NCBI GenBank assembly: GCA_016716475.1
Contig: JADJWG010000002.1
Location: 744,001 to 808,000 of the forward strand
Direction: 5' to 3'
DNA: 64,000 bases
Origin: Phycisphaerales bacterium
GTDB taxonomy: Bacteria; Planctomycetota; Phycisphaerae; UBA1845; Fen-1342
The notes below the pieces were generated by a model. It was given only the letters and a program-made list of their open reading frames with translations, was not told the DNA's origin and did not search any database. The position numbers and the translations under genes were made by a program. Within the stretch, counting starts at the first letter, position 1, and each line of letters starts with the position of its first letter. Shown one piece after another: positions 7,466-17,170 of the stretch.

Positions 7466-10400
7466 ATGAGCACCTGCACCGGAGAAAGTGTGGCTACGAC
7501 AGCCGCGAGTTCGTTCGTTCACTTGCACGTCCACAGCGAGTACTCACTGCTGGATGGGGCCTGCCGGGTGAGCGAATTGGTGAAGCGGTGCAAGGCACTG
7601 GGCATGCCGGCCATCGCGTTGACCGACCACGGCAACCTTTTCGGCGCCATCGACTTCTATACAGCCGCGGTAGCTGCCGGGGTGAAGCCGATCATCGGCT
7701 GCGAGGTGTACATGGCGGTCGGCGACCGCCGCGATCGTGAGCTGAAGGTTCACGGCGAGTCGAGCCATCACCTGCTGCTGCTGGCGCAGAATTTGACGGG
7801 CTACCGCAACCTGCTAAAGCTCGCGAGTGCGGGCTATCTCGAGGGGTTCTACCGCAAGCCGCGCATCGACAAGGAGATCCTGCGAGCCCACGCCGAAGGG
7901 TTGATCTGCACGAGCACGTGCCTGGGCGGCGAAATTCCCCAGGCCTTCTGCCGGGAGAACGCGGCCGAAGCGAAGGCCATCGCTGAAGAGTACCTGCGGA
8001 TCTTCGGGCCGGAGCGTTTTTTCATCGAATTGCAGGATCACGGGATAGCCGAGCAACGCGTCATCAACCCGGAGCTGGCGGGCCTGGCGCGCCGGATCGG
8101 TGTGCGCACCATTGCGACAAACGATGTGCACTACCTGACCCACGACGACGTGGAGGCGCACGACGTCCTGTGCTGCATCGCAACGCGCGCCCTGGTCAAG
8201 GACGAAAACCGCTTCAAGTTCGAGGGTGATCAGTTCTTCCTCAAATCGCCGGAGCAGATGGCCGCTGCCCTGCCAGACTTTCCGGAGGCGCTGGCGAACA
8301 CGCGCGTGGTTGCCGACATGTGTGACGTGACCTTCGATTTCACGCAGCGGTTCGCCCCGCGCTATGAACCCCCGGCAGGCAAATCGGACGACGTGTACCT
8401 GCGCGAACTGGTCTACGCCGGCGCTGCGGAGAAGTACGCCGAAATCACCGCGGAACTGCGGGAGCGTATCGACTACGAACTGGACGTCATCAGTGGCAAG
8501 GGCTTCAGCAGCTACTTCCTGATCGTTTGGGATTTCGTCAACTACGCCCGCGAGAACAACATCCTCGCGCTGGCACGCGGCAGCGGCTGCAGCACGGTGG
8601 TGGGTTATTGCCTGGGGTTCAGTACGGCCGAGCCGCTGCACTACGGGCTATATTTCGAGCGCTTCATGGACCCGGAGCGCGACGAGATGCCCGACATCGA
8701 CATCGACATCTGCATGCATCGGCGGCAGGACGTGATCGAGTACGTCCGGCAGAAGTACGGGCACGTGGCGCAGATCATCACGTTCGGACGGCTCAAGGCC
8801 CGGGCGGCGGTGCGCGACATCTGCCGTGTGCTGGACGTTCCGCTGAGCGAAGCGGACCGCGTGGCCAAGCTCGTGCCGGAAGAGCTGAAGATGACGATCG
8901 CGAAGGCCCTGGAGCGCGAACCGGAGCTGCAGCGCCTGTACCGCGAAGATCCGACCATCCGCAAAGTGCTCGACATCGGCCGGCGCCTGGAGGGACTGGC
9001 ACGGCACGCGTCGGTGCACGCGGCCGGTGTGGTCATCGCGGATGTGCCGCTCGACACGCTCGTGCCGTTGCATAAGCAGAGCGAAGGCAAGGAAGTGACG
9101 ACACAGTTCGAGGGGCCCACGGTCGAGAAAATCGGCCTGTTGAAGATGGATTTCCTGGGACTGCGCACCCTATCGCAGATTCAACTGGCCTGCGAGCTTG
9201 TGGAACGCAACCACGGTGTGCGCCTCGACCTCGACCAGCTCGACCTCACCGATCCGCGCGTCTACGAGATGCTTGCCCGGGGTGAGACCAAAGGCGTGTT
9301 TCAGTTCGAATCCGGCGGCATGCGTGATGTCCTGCAGAAAATGAAACCCAACCGGATCGAGGATCTGATCGCCGCGAACGCGCTCTTCCGGCCCGGCCCG
9401 ATGGAGTACATCGACGAGTATGTGGCTCGCAAGCACGGTCGCAAGAATTGGAGCACACCGCACCCGATCATGACCGATGTCCTGGCCGAGACCTACGGCA
9501 TCATGGTGTACCAGGAGCAGGTTTCACGGCTGGTCAACCGCTTGGGGGATGTGCCGCTGCGACGCGCGTTCCGGCTGGCCAAGGCGATCTCGAAGAAGAA
9601 ACAGTCGATGATCGAAGCGGAGCACGAGCCGTTCCTCGCCGGCTGCGAAAAGAACGGTGTCTCGCGCAAGATCGGTGAGCAGATCTTCCAGGACATCCTC
9701 AAGTTCGGTGGTTACGCCTTCAACAAGGCCCACTCCACCGGGTATGCGCTGGTGGCCTTCAAGACGGCTTATCTGAAAACGTACTTCCCGGCCGAGTTCA
9801 TGGCCGCGGTGATGACGTACGAAGCCGGGGATACCGACAAGATCGCCCAATACATCGAAGAGTGTCGGCGCATCCGCCACCCCGACGGCACCGTGGGCAT
9901 CGCGATCAAGCCCCCGTGCGTGCAAAGCAGCGACGAGCAGTTCACGGTCGTGTATGACGAGCCGGTGGGTGGAAGCGCCCGGAGGGGAGCGATTCGCTTC
10001 GGACTGGCGGCCATCAGCGGCATCGGTGAGAAGGCCGTGCGCGCGATCCGAGCGGCGCGCGATGCGGGTGGACCGTTTCGCGACCTGTTCGATTTCTGCG
10101 AGCGGGTGGATCTGGTGGCCGTGAACCGGGGGGTAATCGAGGCGCTGATCAAGGCGGGGGCGTTTGATCAGACCGGCGCGATGCGCAAGGCGCTGATGAA
10201 CGTGGTTGAGCAGGCGATCGAGCTGGGGCAGGCCGCCCAGCGCGACCGCCGCTCCGGGCAAATGTCGATTTTTGGCGAACTGGACACGGTGGTGACGCCT
10301 CCGGCCCCCCACGTCGGCCGCGAAGAGTGGAGTGACACCGAGATGCTTGCATACGAAAAGGCAACGCTCGGTTTTTTCATCACGCGGCATCCACTGGCGC

Positions 10401-11005
10401 AGTACGAAACCGTCGTGCGGCGCTTCAGCACACACGATACCAGTGATCTCATGCGGCTGTCGGATGGTCAGCAGGTTGTGCTCGGCGGTTTGGTCACCAA
10501 GATGCGCAGCGTTCCGATCAAGTACGGCCGCCAGGTCGGGCGCAAGCTCGTGCTGGTGACGCTGGAGGACTTTGCCGGCTCGGTCGAGGTGATCGTGTTC
10601 CCGGCTCAGCAGGAGCAGGCCGTTCCGTTGTTGAAGCCCGACGCGGTGGTGTTCGTCGATGGCGAAGTGGACCGGAAGCGCGAGGAACCCAGCGTGCGGG
10701 TGACGCGCATCGTGCCGCTGTCAGACGTAGTCAACCTGTATTGCCGCGAGCTGATCGTACGGATTCGCAGTGCCGGCGCCAGTGGCGAAACGATGACCCG
10801 GCTGCGCGACCAGTGCCAGCGGTACCGCGGGGCCTGCCCGGTATACCTCGAACTTGCCACGCCCGAGGGCTACCTCGTCACGGTGCAGTCACAGCAGTCC
10901 GGTCGTGTCCAGGCCACCATGGACTTCGCATCGGCGGTAGGGCAGTTGCCGGGGGTCGAAGGCGTGTACTGGGTCGGTCCGCGCGGCCTGGCGCGGTGCG
11001 GGTGA
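7466..11005 (+). CDS. dnaE: DNA polymerase III alpha subunit
   Basis: The replicative polymerase catalytic subunit, 1179 residues, normal for DnaE. Domains in order: N-terminal PHP domain starting at FVHLHVHSEYSLLDGA; palm with PDIDIDI (Asp410, Asp412) and KMDFLGLRTL (Asp562) as catalytic carboxylates; fingers with the region around FRPGPMEYIDEY and FGGYAFNKAHSTGYA; helix-hairpin-helix region near FGLAAISGIGEKAV; then an OB-fold (VVLGGLVTKMRS). Several conserved PHP metal ligands remain (HLHVH, DHGN), so metal binding and possibly 3'-5' exonuclease proofreading is conceivable. The ATG at 7466 is chosen because GGAGGG precedes it by 7 bases; the 28 earlier in-frame codons are not family-like. 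Confidence 0.97.
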   Translation: MSTCTGESVATTAASSFVHLHVHSEYSLLDGACRVSELVKRCKALGMPAIALTDHGNLFGAIDFYTAAVAAGVKPIIGCEVYMAVGDRRDRELKVHGESSHHLLLLAQNLTGYRNLLKLASAGYLEGFYRKPRIDKEILRAHAEGLICTSTCLGGEIPQAFCRENAAEAKAIAEEYLRIFGPERFFIELQDHGIAEQRVINPELAGLARRIGVRTIATNDVHYLTHDDVEAHDVLCCIATRALVKDENRFKFEGDQFFLKSPEQMAAALPDFPEALANTRVVADMCDVTFDFTQRFAPRYEPPAGKSDDVYLRELVYAGAAEKYAEITAELRERIDYELDVISGKGFSSYFLIVWDFVNYARENNILALARGSGCSTVVGYCLGFSTAEPLHYGLYFERFMDPERDEMPDIDIDICMHRRQDVIEYVRQKYGHVAQIITFGRLKARAAVRDICRVLDVPLSEADRVAKLVPEELKMTIAKALEREPELQRLYREDPTIRKVLDIGRRLEGLARHASVHAAGVVIADVPLDTLVPLHKQSEGKEVTTQFEGPTVEKIGLLKMDFLGLRTLSQIQLACELVERNHGVRLDLDQLDLTDPRVYEMLARGETKGVFQFESGGMRDVLQKMKPNRIEDLIAANALFRPGPMEYIDEYVARKHGRKNWSTPHPIMTDVLAETYGIMVYQEQVSRLVNRLGDVPLRRAFRLAKAISKKKQSMIEAEHEPFLAGCEKNGVSRKIGEQIFQDILKFGGYAFNKAHSTGYALVAFKTAYLKTYFPAEFMAAVMTYEAGDTDKIAQYIEECRRIRHPDGTVGIAIKPPCVQSSDEQFTVVYDEPVGGSARRGAIRFGLAAISGIGEKAVRAIRAARDAGGPFRDLFDFCERVDLVAVNRGVIEALIKAGAFDQTGAMRKALMNVVEQAIELGQAAQRDRRSGQMSIFGELDTVVTPPAPHVGREEWSDTEMLAYEKATLGFFITRHPLAQYETVVRRFSTHDTSDLMRLSDGQQVVLGGLVTKMRSVPIKYGRQVGRKLVLVTLEDFAGSVEVIVFPAQQEQAVPLLKPDAVVFVDGEVDRKREEPSVRVTRIVPLSDVVNLYCRELIVRIRSAGASGETMTRLRDQCQRYRGACPVYLELATPEGYLVTVQSQQSGRVQATMDFASAVGQLPGVEGVYWVGPRGLARCG

Positions 11006-11021
11006 GCTGTACCGCGCAGGT

Positions 11022-12950
11022 TCACTGCTTTTCGGCCAGCACGCGCTCATCACCACGGCGGCGCGTAACGCCGGCGGCATCCAGCCGCTCCACGAGTGGC
11101 ACGACGTACTTTCGCGACGAACCCAGCAGTGTACGAATCTCCGCGACGGTCAGCGCACCCCTGGAATGCAGAGCGGCCGAAACCTGTGCGACAACCCGCT
11201 GCCACGCTTCGACATGCAGCCAGAGTCCGTCGGCCAGGCGCACGAGTTGTCCCCGGGCTTCGGCCAGGCGGAGCAACTCGCGGAGGCGTCGCTCGTTCTT
11301 CGGGGTACGGGCGACCAGGTGGCCCCAGTCGGGCGGTTGTGCGCCCCCGGCCGCGATTTCGTGCAGGGCCTGCTCCAGCAAGGCGGCATCCGCGGCTGGC
11401 AACGCCTCGCGCTGTCGTATTGGAACGATAAACTCCCCCGCGCGCACGACGAAACCACGGCGCAGCAACTCCTCTGCGAGCGCGGGTCGATACCGTGCGG
11501 GGCAGGCGCGCGGCATCCACATCGGCCACTGGTTGCACAGGATGCCGGGTGAACGGGGATTGGCCTGGTTGTACTGTGCGAGGCGCGCCGCAAGCTCCTC
11601 CCCCGTCTGCCGGATGAGTTGGGTGTGGATGAGCAGTGGTACTTCACCGCCGGGGAGGGCCTGCAACGTGCCGACCGCCAACAACGCCGCCGCGACGGCG
11701 CTCGCCGCATTGCCGTCCGGCAGGCCGGCCGCCGTGGCGAGCAGTGTGGCCGGTGGAGTACGCCAGCCGAAGGCCTGCACGGCCGCTACGAGGCGAGCGG
11801 CGGGTGTGCCGGTACGAAGCGTCTCCAGCAACGTCGGTTCGGTAGGGTGCCGTGAATTCCAGCGCTGCGCGTTCGGAAGCACGAAAACACCACCTCCGAG
11901 GGTGTACGTGGCGCTTTCGTCGCGGAGGATGAAGCGTTGCCCCCACGCGGCAACAATGGGCTCTGCGGGGCGCAGTTGGGCATAGCCGCGGTACCGCGTG
12001 TGCGGCTGAATCGGTGTCGCCAGGAGCAGTTCCGCCAGCACTTCGCCGGTACCGCAATGGGCGCGTACCCGGAACTGCCCGCGGGTGGCCTTGCCCAATG
12101 GCCGAAAGCGTGGCAACCAAACGTCGGCGCATACGGTCGGCACGAGTGCCCCGGGCGTCGCCAGTTCGCACCCGCGCGGGACATCCGCGACCGCGATTCC
12201 CGCTAGATTCACCCCCAGGCGCATGCGCCCGTGGGCCGCCGCGCGCGTGTCGCGATGGACCTGGAGGTCGCGGACACGCACGGTTTGGCCGGCCGGCCAG
12301 AGTTCGAGCAGGGTGTCACGGGTGAGTGCGCCATGACTTACGGAGCCGGTCGCAACGGTGCCGCGCCCCGCAATCGTGAAGGAGCGATCGATGGGCAGGC
12401 GGAACCACCGGTAGGGGGCTTCCGTCGTGCGCGGCCGAGCGGCAAGTGCGACGAGCAAATCGCGCAACTCGGCGATGCCACGGCCGTTCTCGGCCGAGGT
12501 CCAGACAGCGCCCGCGACCGTGAGCCCGATCTCGCTGAGCAGGTCGCGGACCTCCCCTTCAACTTGCGCGGCCCACTCGTCATCGACGAGGTCCAGCTTG
12601 GTCAGCACGAGCACGCAGCTATCGACGCCGAGCAGTGCCAGCACTTCAGCGTGCTCACGGGTCTGCGGCATCACGGAGTCATCGGCGGCCACCACCAGCA
12701 AAGCCACGTCGATGCCCGTGGCTCCCGCGACCATGGTGCGGATAAAACGTTCGTGGCCGGGGACATCGACGAAGGAAAGATCAACGTCAGCATGCGAAGT
12801 GTGTGCGAAGCCCAATTCGATCGTCATGCCGCGGGCTTTCTCCTCAGGCAGGCGATCGGGGTCGGTGCCTGTGAGAGCCCAGACGAGGCGACTCTTGCCG
12901 TGGTCAATGTGACCGGCGGTTCCGATGACGAGGGTGCGGGCAGGTCCCAT
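11022..12950 (-). CDS. selB: Selenocysteine-specific elongation factor SelB
   Basis: A GTPase of 642 residues that delivers Sec-tRNA(Sec) to the ribosome at UGA codons followed by a SECIS element. GTP-binding motifs are TAGHIDHGKS (G1), DVPGHERF (G3) and LTKLD (G4). Translation-factor beta barrels follow (RSFTIAGRGTVATGSV onward). The C-terminal part, about 390-642, holds the winged-helix repeats that read SECIS RNA (PKNERRLRELLRLAEARGQ and a last domain near LTVAEIRTLLGSSRKYVVP). The length and winged helices separate it from EF-Tu. Its presence implies selenoprotein synthesis, but no selA, selD, tRNA-Sec or obvious selenoprotein gene is in this window. Confidence 0.95.
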   Translation of the reverse strand: MGPARTLVIGTAGHIDHGKSRLVWALTGTDPDRLPEEKARGMTIELGFAHTSHADVDLSFVDVPGHERFIRTMVAGATGIDVALLVVAADDSVMPQTREHAEVLALLGVDSCVLVLTKLDLVDDEWAAQVEGEVRDLLSEIGLTVAGAVWTSAENGRGIAELRDLLVALAARPRTTEAPYRWFRLPIDRSFTIAGRGTVATGSVSHGALTRDTLLELWPAGQTVRVRDLQVHRDTRAAAHGRMRLGVNLAGIAVADVPRGCELATPGALVPTVCADVWLPRFRPLGKATRGQFRVRAHCGTGEVLAELLLATPIQPHTRYRGYAQLRPAEPIVAAWGQRFILRDESATYTLGGGVFVLPNAQRWNSRHPTEPTLLETLRTGTPAARLVAAVQAFGWRTPPATLLATAAGLPDGNAASAVAAALLAVGTLQALPGGEVPLLIHTQLIRQTGEELAARLAQYNQANPRSPGILCNQWPMWMPRACPARYRPALAEELLRRGFVVRAGEFIVPIRQREALPAADAALLEQALHEIAAGGAQPPDWGHLVARTPKNERRLRELLRLAEARGQLVRLADGLWLHVEAWQRVVAQVSAALHSRGALTVAEIRTLLGSSRKYVVPLVERLDAAGVTRRRGDERVLAEKQ

Positions 12951-13019
12951 GCCCGCATTGTAGGGCGGACATTGGTGGGCATGCCGATAGCGCCTGGGCA
13001 GAACCGTGGTCAGCGACCG

Positions 13020-14282
13020 TCATGGTGCGACGGGCAGGCGGACTGGCAGCGTGTGAACACCCTGCTTGACGACAGTTTGCTGAAGCATGCCGACGGAAGT
13101 GGTCGTTCCCGTATCAGCAGTCGCGTACCACTCGTAAGCCCGGCCCGGCTCCAGCCCCGTCCATATGACCGCACCTTCCTGTCCGGGACGCAGTACGATC
13201 TGGCCGAGCTCAGCGAACGGTGTTTCGTCGCCACCCATGTCGTAGGGCAGGGCAAAACGATGTTCCGAGACCACCAGCCAGGCGTCGCGCGTGGGTGAAT
13301 AGGTTGTGACGAAAATGGTGTTCCGCGCCGGTGAGAAATGCAGCAGCCGCAGCCAGCCGTCGCCCCCGTTGGGACGACACTGGTAATCCGAGAGTACGGC
13401 GTGGACGATGCGACCGTCATGGTTCAGCGTGCGCCGGTTGGCTTCGCACATGTGCCCGCCCAGCATCAGGAACAGGTTCTCATGTTCGCGCAGACGCGTA
13501 TACAGGGCACGGCCCTGCGGCGAGAAATCGCCGCCGAAGACGGGGGGATCGAGCAGGTGATGCGTGCAGACGATGGCCCGGCGGTCGGGGTGCGCGGCGA
13601 GCACGGCATCGGCCCAGTCCACCACGTCCAAATTCACGGTTGGGTCGTACTCCAGGAACAGCGCGATGAAATCGAGCCCGCCGCTGCTGAAGAGAATGAA
13701 GTGGTTATCGTTGTCGTCACCGAAGTGGCCGCCGTACCACGACTGAGTGGCGAAACGTTCGACGCCGAACCAGGTATTGAACGCGGCCGTCCCAGCGGGG
13801 TGGCCGTGGGGAGACTGATCGTGATTGCCGACGCACAACCCAAACGGCAGGTCGGGTACGCTCTCCAGCACGCGGACGGCTTCATCGGCAAACCCCATCT
13901 GCAACGGCGTCGGGCGATTCACGATGTCGCCGAGGTGCAGTACGGCGGCGATGTTCAGAGCATCACGCTGTGCCGCGATATAGCCGGCCTGTGTGCGGAA
14001 GATGTGCGTGAAATTCTGGGAGTAGTATTGCGTATCAGGTAGTGCCACGAGGTGAAAATCCGGGCCGGCAGCGGTAGCCGGTCGGCCAAAGAAGCGCACC
14101 TTCACAGGTCCGGTGGTGCGCTCCAGCGCGAGGCGCAGTTCCAAGGCGACTTCGGACTCACCGGTGAGGCGTGCGGACTTGGTGAGCTGCGGCAATAGCC
14201 CTTCACCGCCGCAGCCACCCAGCCAGGCACACACACCGACGATCCACACGGTGCTGAGACAACGCCGGAAGTTCCAATGCAT
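13020..14282 (-). CDS. Secreted calcineurin-like metallophosphoesterase lipoprotein
   Basis: A 420-residue predicted lipoprotein. The N-terminal hydrophobic stretch ends in a lipobox (WLGGC). Dinuclear-metal phosphoesterase motifs follow in order: LPDTQYY, HLGDIVN, GNHDQSPHG, CTHHLLD and GGHMCEA. These place it in the calcineurin-like superfamily, acting outside the cytoplasm. The substrate (phosphodiester, phosphomonoester or phospholipid head group) cannot be told. The ATG at 14282 is chosen because AAGGAG lies 6 bases upstream; an in-frame start 33 bases earlier would spoil the signal sequence. It follows the ABC binding protein gene by 54 bases on the same strand and may share its transcript. 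Confidence 0.85.
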   Translation of the reverse strand: MHWNFRRCLSTVWIVGVCAWLGGCGGEGLLPQLTKSARLTGESEVALELRLALERTTGPVKVRFFGRPATAAGPDFHLVALPDTQYYSQNFTHIFRTQAGYIAAQRDALNIAAVLHLGDIVNRPTPLQMGFADEAVRVLESVPDLPFGLCVGNHDQSPHGHPAGTAAFNTWFGVERFATQSWYGGHFGDDNDNHFILFSSGGLDFIALFLEYDPTVNLDVVDWADAVLAAHPDRRAIVCTHHLLDPPVFGGDFSPQGRALYTRLREHENLFLMLGGHMCEANRRTLNHDGRIVHAVLSDYQCRPNGGDGWLRLLHFSPARNTIFVTTYSPTRDAWLVVSEHRFALPYDMGGDETPFAELGQIVLRPGQEGAVIWTGLEPGRAYEWYATADTGTTTSVGMLQQTVVKQGVHTLPVRLPVAP

Positions 14283-14336
14283 ACCCGCTCCTTGACGCCG
14301 GCGGACCGGATCCACCGAAGGCGCTTACGCCGTTAT

Positions 14337-15362
14337 TTATGGGGCGAGAAATTCCTTTTCGATGTACCGCGCGGCCTGTTCGAAAGCGGCGGCGGCGGCG
14401 GTGAAGTCCACTTCCATCTGTTTCAGAGTCACACCAGCAAGAATACGTGAAGTGACGCTGGCCTGTTTGTGCAATGGAATCTGCGCGGATGGACTACGGG
14501 CAAGTTGCTCTTCGACCGCGGCGGTCAGCAGGAAATCGGCCAATTTTTCAGCATTGGACGGGTTCGGGCTATCCTTGAGCAGTGCCAGCGTATTCGGCAG
14601 GAGCAGGGTACCCATTTGGTCGGGGCCACTGTCGGGGAAAACGACGACAACCGGCCGCCCCGCTTCGATCTCGATGATCGCATCGTCGGTATCGGTCATG
14701 CAGAAAGCGACTGCACCGCGTCCGACGGCTTCGGCCGCGGTCTTGTTTCCGGCCAGTACCTGCACATCATTCGCCTTCAGACTCGCGAGATAGGCCTCGG
14801 CCTCTGTGGCGCCCAGCTTCACATACAGGCAGGCAATGTGCGAGGCGGTCATCCCGAAGAGCGGGCGGGCGATGGCCGCCTGCCCCTTCCAACGGGGATC
14901 GGCGAAGTCGTAGATGGACGTGGGGCGGGCATCCGCGGGCACAAGGTCTGTATTCACGAGGATGACGCGTGCGCGCGTGGCGAAGCCGTACCACTGCTGG
15001 TCCGGGTCGCGGAAGGCCGCGGGAAACTGGGCCGCCTCGGCGGGCTGAAAGGGCCTCAGCAACCCTTCATTCTTGAGCCGCAGCGTGTTCAGGATCTCGT
15101 TGTTCCAGAAGACGTCGCACCGCGTGCGGCCGGTCCGGCCCTCCTCGCGGATGCGGTTGGTAAGCCCGACGGTCTTGGTCGACTCGGCATCGTACACGGC
15201 CTCGACGCGGATGCCGGTTTGTTGCTCGAAAGCCCGCAGGATGGGCTCGGAGAACTGCCGGTCGAGCGCCGTGTACACGACGACGACTTCCTGTGGCGGA
15301 CGTTCGCAGCCAACGGTGATGATCAGCATAAGGAAGCTTGAAAGCAGGGAGAATAATCGCAT
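14337..15362 (-). CDS. Iron(III)-type ABC transporter substrate-binding lipoprotein
   Basis: A 341-residue periplasmic binding protein of the FbpA/FutA-like family (bacterial extracellular binding protein 1 fold). The leader MRLFSLLSSFLMLIITVGC ends in a lipobox cysteine. The mature start VVVVYTALDRQFSEPILRAF and CDVFWNNEILNTLRLK are typical of ferric-iron and thiamine-type binders. Start: ATG at 15362 with GAGAGGGG upstream; a TTG six bases earlier is less likely. It lies 12 bases after the permease stop, so the two form an operon. Iron is the family's commonest ligand, but phosphonate or other anions are not excluded. The ATPase is not in the cluster. Confidence 0.83.
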   Translation of the reverse strand: MRLFSLLSSFLMLIITVGCERPPQEVVVVYTALDRQFSEPILRAFEQQTGIRVEAVYDAESTKTVGLTNRIREEGRTGRTRCDVFWNNEILNTLRLKNEGLLRPFQPAEAAQFPAAFRDPDQQWYGFATRARVILVNTDLVPADARPTSIYDFADPRWKGQAAIARPLFGMTASHIACLYVKLGATEAEAYLASLKANDVQVLAGNKTAAEAVGRGAVAFCMTDTDDAIIEIEAGRPVVVVFPDSGPDQMGTLLLPNTLALLKDSPNPSNAEKLADFLLTAAVEEQLARSPSAQIPLHKQASVTSRILAGVTLKQMEVDFTAAAAAFEQAARYIEKEFLAP

Positions 15363-15374
15363 ACGCAACCCCTC

Positions 15375-16994
15375 TCAGTACCGTTGGCCCTGCGACGGCC
15401 GGCCCGCGACCCGCTCGACGCTGCCCAGATACGATAGCAGCAGGGCGGCCGGGAGCAAGGCGCAGAGCCCCGCCAGAATCGCGAGCACGGCGAGGTCGCG
15501 ATAGACGCCGTAGTGAATGTTGTTGGCGGCGTAGACGTACACCGTTTCCCACGCCGGCGGTGCCAGTAACACGGTCGCCGCATCACCGGCAAACGCGAGC
15601 ACGAACACGACCACTCCGACGAGTAGCAAGTCGCGCCGCAGCAACGGTAGCAGGATGTGAGCATACAGGCCGGTGCGCATGCACCCATCCACTCGGGCAG
15701 CCCAGATCAATTCCTGCGGAATCCGGCGGATTGCCGGCAGTAGCAGCACGATGCCGACGGGCAATAGCCGGATCACAGCGGCAAGCACGAGGATCACTGG
15801 ACTGTCGTGCAGGTCGCCGCGCCAGTCGGGGTGGTTGAACAGGTGGATGAGGCCGATGCCCAGTACCGGGGTCGGTGTCGCGAGCAGCACAACCACCAGC
15901 CCCACCAAGATGGCACCGGCCCAGCGGCGCCAGCGGATGGTGGCGGCATAGCCCACGGCGGCCACGGCCACGAACACCCCCGCGGCAGCCGCGACGCCCA
16001 CCGATCGCAGCAACGGGGGGAGTAACGCCGCCGCGGCGTGGCGCACCGCGTTCGGGTCGTCAAAGTATTTCAGCAGCGCCGGCCCCAACACGGCAACGGG
16101 GGTGAGCAACAGCGCGAGACAGGCCAGCGCCAGCGGCCAGCGCCACGGTCCGAGCCGTAGGCGGTCGGGCGACTCGGCGAATCCCGCGAGGGCGTGGGTG
16201 CCCAACTCACGCAGCAGTGGACGCGCTACCAGCAGCAGCACGGCGAGGATGAGCACCATGGGAAGCGCAGTCAGCACCGCGCCGATGCGGCGCGCCTGGG
16301 CATACTGCGTGAAGACTTCTTCGGCGAACGTACGGATTTGCAGCGTATTGGCGAGCATGAACTCGGTGGCGGTGAGCAGCAGTACTAGCAGCCCCACCGC
16401 AAACACCCCGGGTCTGGCTTGCGGCAGGGTAATTCGCCAGAGCACCTGGGCGCGGCGGGCATCCAGGAGGGCCTGTTCTTCCACGGCGCGCTCCGCCGCG
16501 GCGAAGATTCCTCCGAGCAGCAGGGTTGCGAGAGGTGTGAACAGCAGGCCGTTGAGCAGCCCGCACGCCAGCAAGGAGCCGCGCCATTCGAAGATCGGGA
16601 CGCGCGCAAAGAGGAAGACAAGCGTCACATAGGGCGGGATGCAGAAAGCCACGACGGAAGCCGCGATCAGCACACGTCGCAGCGGCAGGTCCGTGCGGAA
16701 CGCGAGTAATCCCAGTGCGGTGCCGAGCGTGAGGGCGGTCGCCACCGCGAGGCCCCCGACCCGCAGCGTGTTCACCAGCAGGTGCTGCCACCGCCCCAGT
16801 GCGACCAGCTCGTGGGCATGGGGCACATGGCCGGTCACAAGAGCAACGACGGCCTCCGTGAAGACGTAGAACGGCACGCTTGCCACGAGCACAAAGAGCG
16901 CAACGTGAACGCATACCACGGTGGCGTCCGACCATGCGGTCCGGCGCCAGGCCTCGCGAATGAACTGTCGGCCCGCGGCCCGCTGCGGCTGCAT
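15375..16994 (-). CDS. Iron-type ABC transporter permease (two fused permease halves)
   Basis: An inner-membrane permease of 539 residues with about twelve hydrophobic segments in two similar halves, the FbpB/FutB-type arrangement. The cytoplasmic EAA loops that contact the ATPase are visible in each half (EEQALLDARRAQVLWRITLP, and PQELIWAARVDGCMRTG). It precedes the binding-protein gene by 12 bases. The start at 16994 (MQPQRAAGRQF) is chosen over an upstream in-frame start 33 bases earlier because the longer form adds a non-family tail. No ATP-binding subunit is encoded nearby, so the pump must recruit one encoded elsewhere. Confidence 0.88.
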   Translation of the reverse strand: MQPQRAAGRQFIREAWRRTAWSDATVVCVHVALFVLVASVPFYVFTEAVVALVTGHVPHAHELVALGRWQHLLVNTLRVGGLAVATALTLGTALGLLAFRTDLPLRRVLIAASVVAFCIPPYVTLVFLFARVPIFEWRGSLLACGLLNGLLFTPLATLLLGGIFAAAERAVEEQALLDARRAQVLWRITLPQARPGVFAVGLLVLLLTATEFMLANTLQIRTFAEEVFTQYAQARRIGAVLTALPMVLILAVLLLVARPLLRELGTHALAGFAESPDRLRLGPWRWPLALACLALLLTPVAVLGPALLKYFDDPNAVRHAAAALLPPLLRSVGVAAAAGVFVAVAAVGYAATIRWRRWAGAILVGLVVVLLATPTPVLGIGLIHLFNHPDWRGDLHDSPVILVLAAVIRLLPVGIVLLLPAIRRIPQELIWAARVDGCMRTGLYAHILLPLLRRDLLLVGVVVFVLAFAGDAATVLLAPPAWETVYVYAANNIHYGVYRDLAVLAILAGLCALLPAALLLSYLGSVERVAGRPSQGQRY

Positions 16995-17083
16995 CGCGAT
17001 AGGAGAGTACCATCCGCGGCCATGCACCGGTACTCGGGGTGGGGTGCGAATTCCTGGGCAGGCCCGCGGGGCTGGCGAAGCAC

Positions 17084-17119
17084 GCGGGGCGGAGCGCTGC
17101 AGTCAGCACTCCGCCCCGC
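17084..17119 (-). terminator. GC-rich hairpin after the lamin-tail/dockerin gene
   Basis: A perfect 11-bp stem (GCGGGGCGGAG at 17084-17094 with CTCCGCCCCGC at 17109-17119) and a 14-base loop, 52-87 bases past the stop codon. There is no U-tract on either strand, so it may protect the 3' end or act as a weak terminator. Confidence 0.4.
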
Positions 17120-17170
17120 GAAGGATCTGGCGGTCACAGGGGTGACCAACCGGCTACTGTCCCAGGGCCA

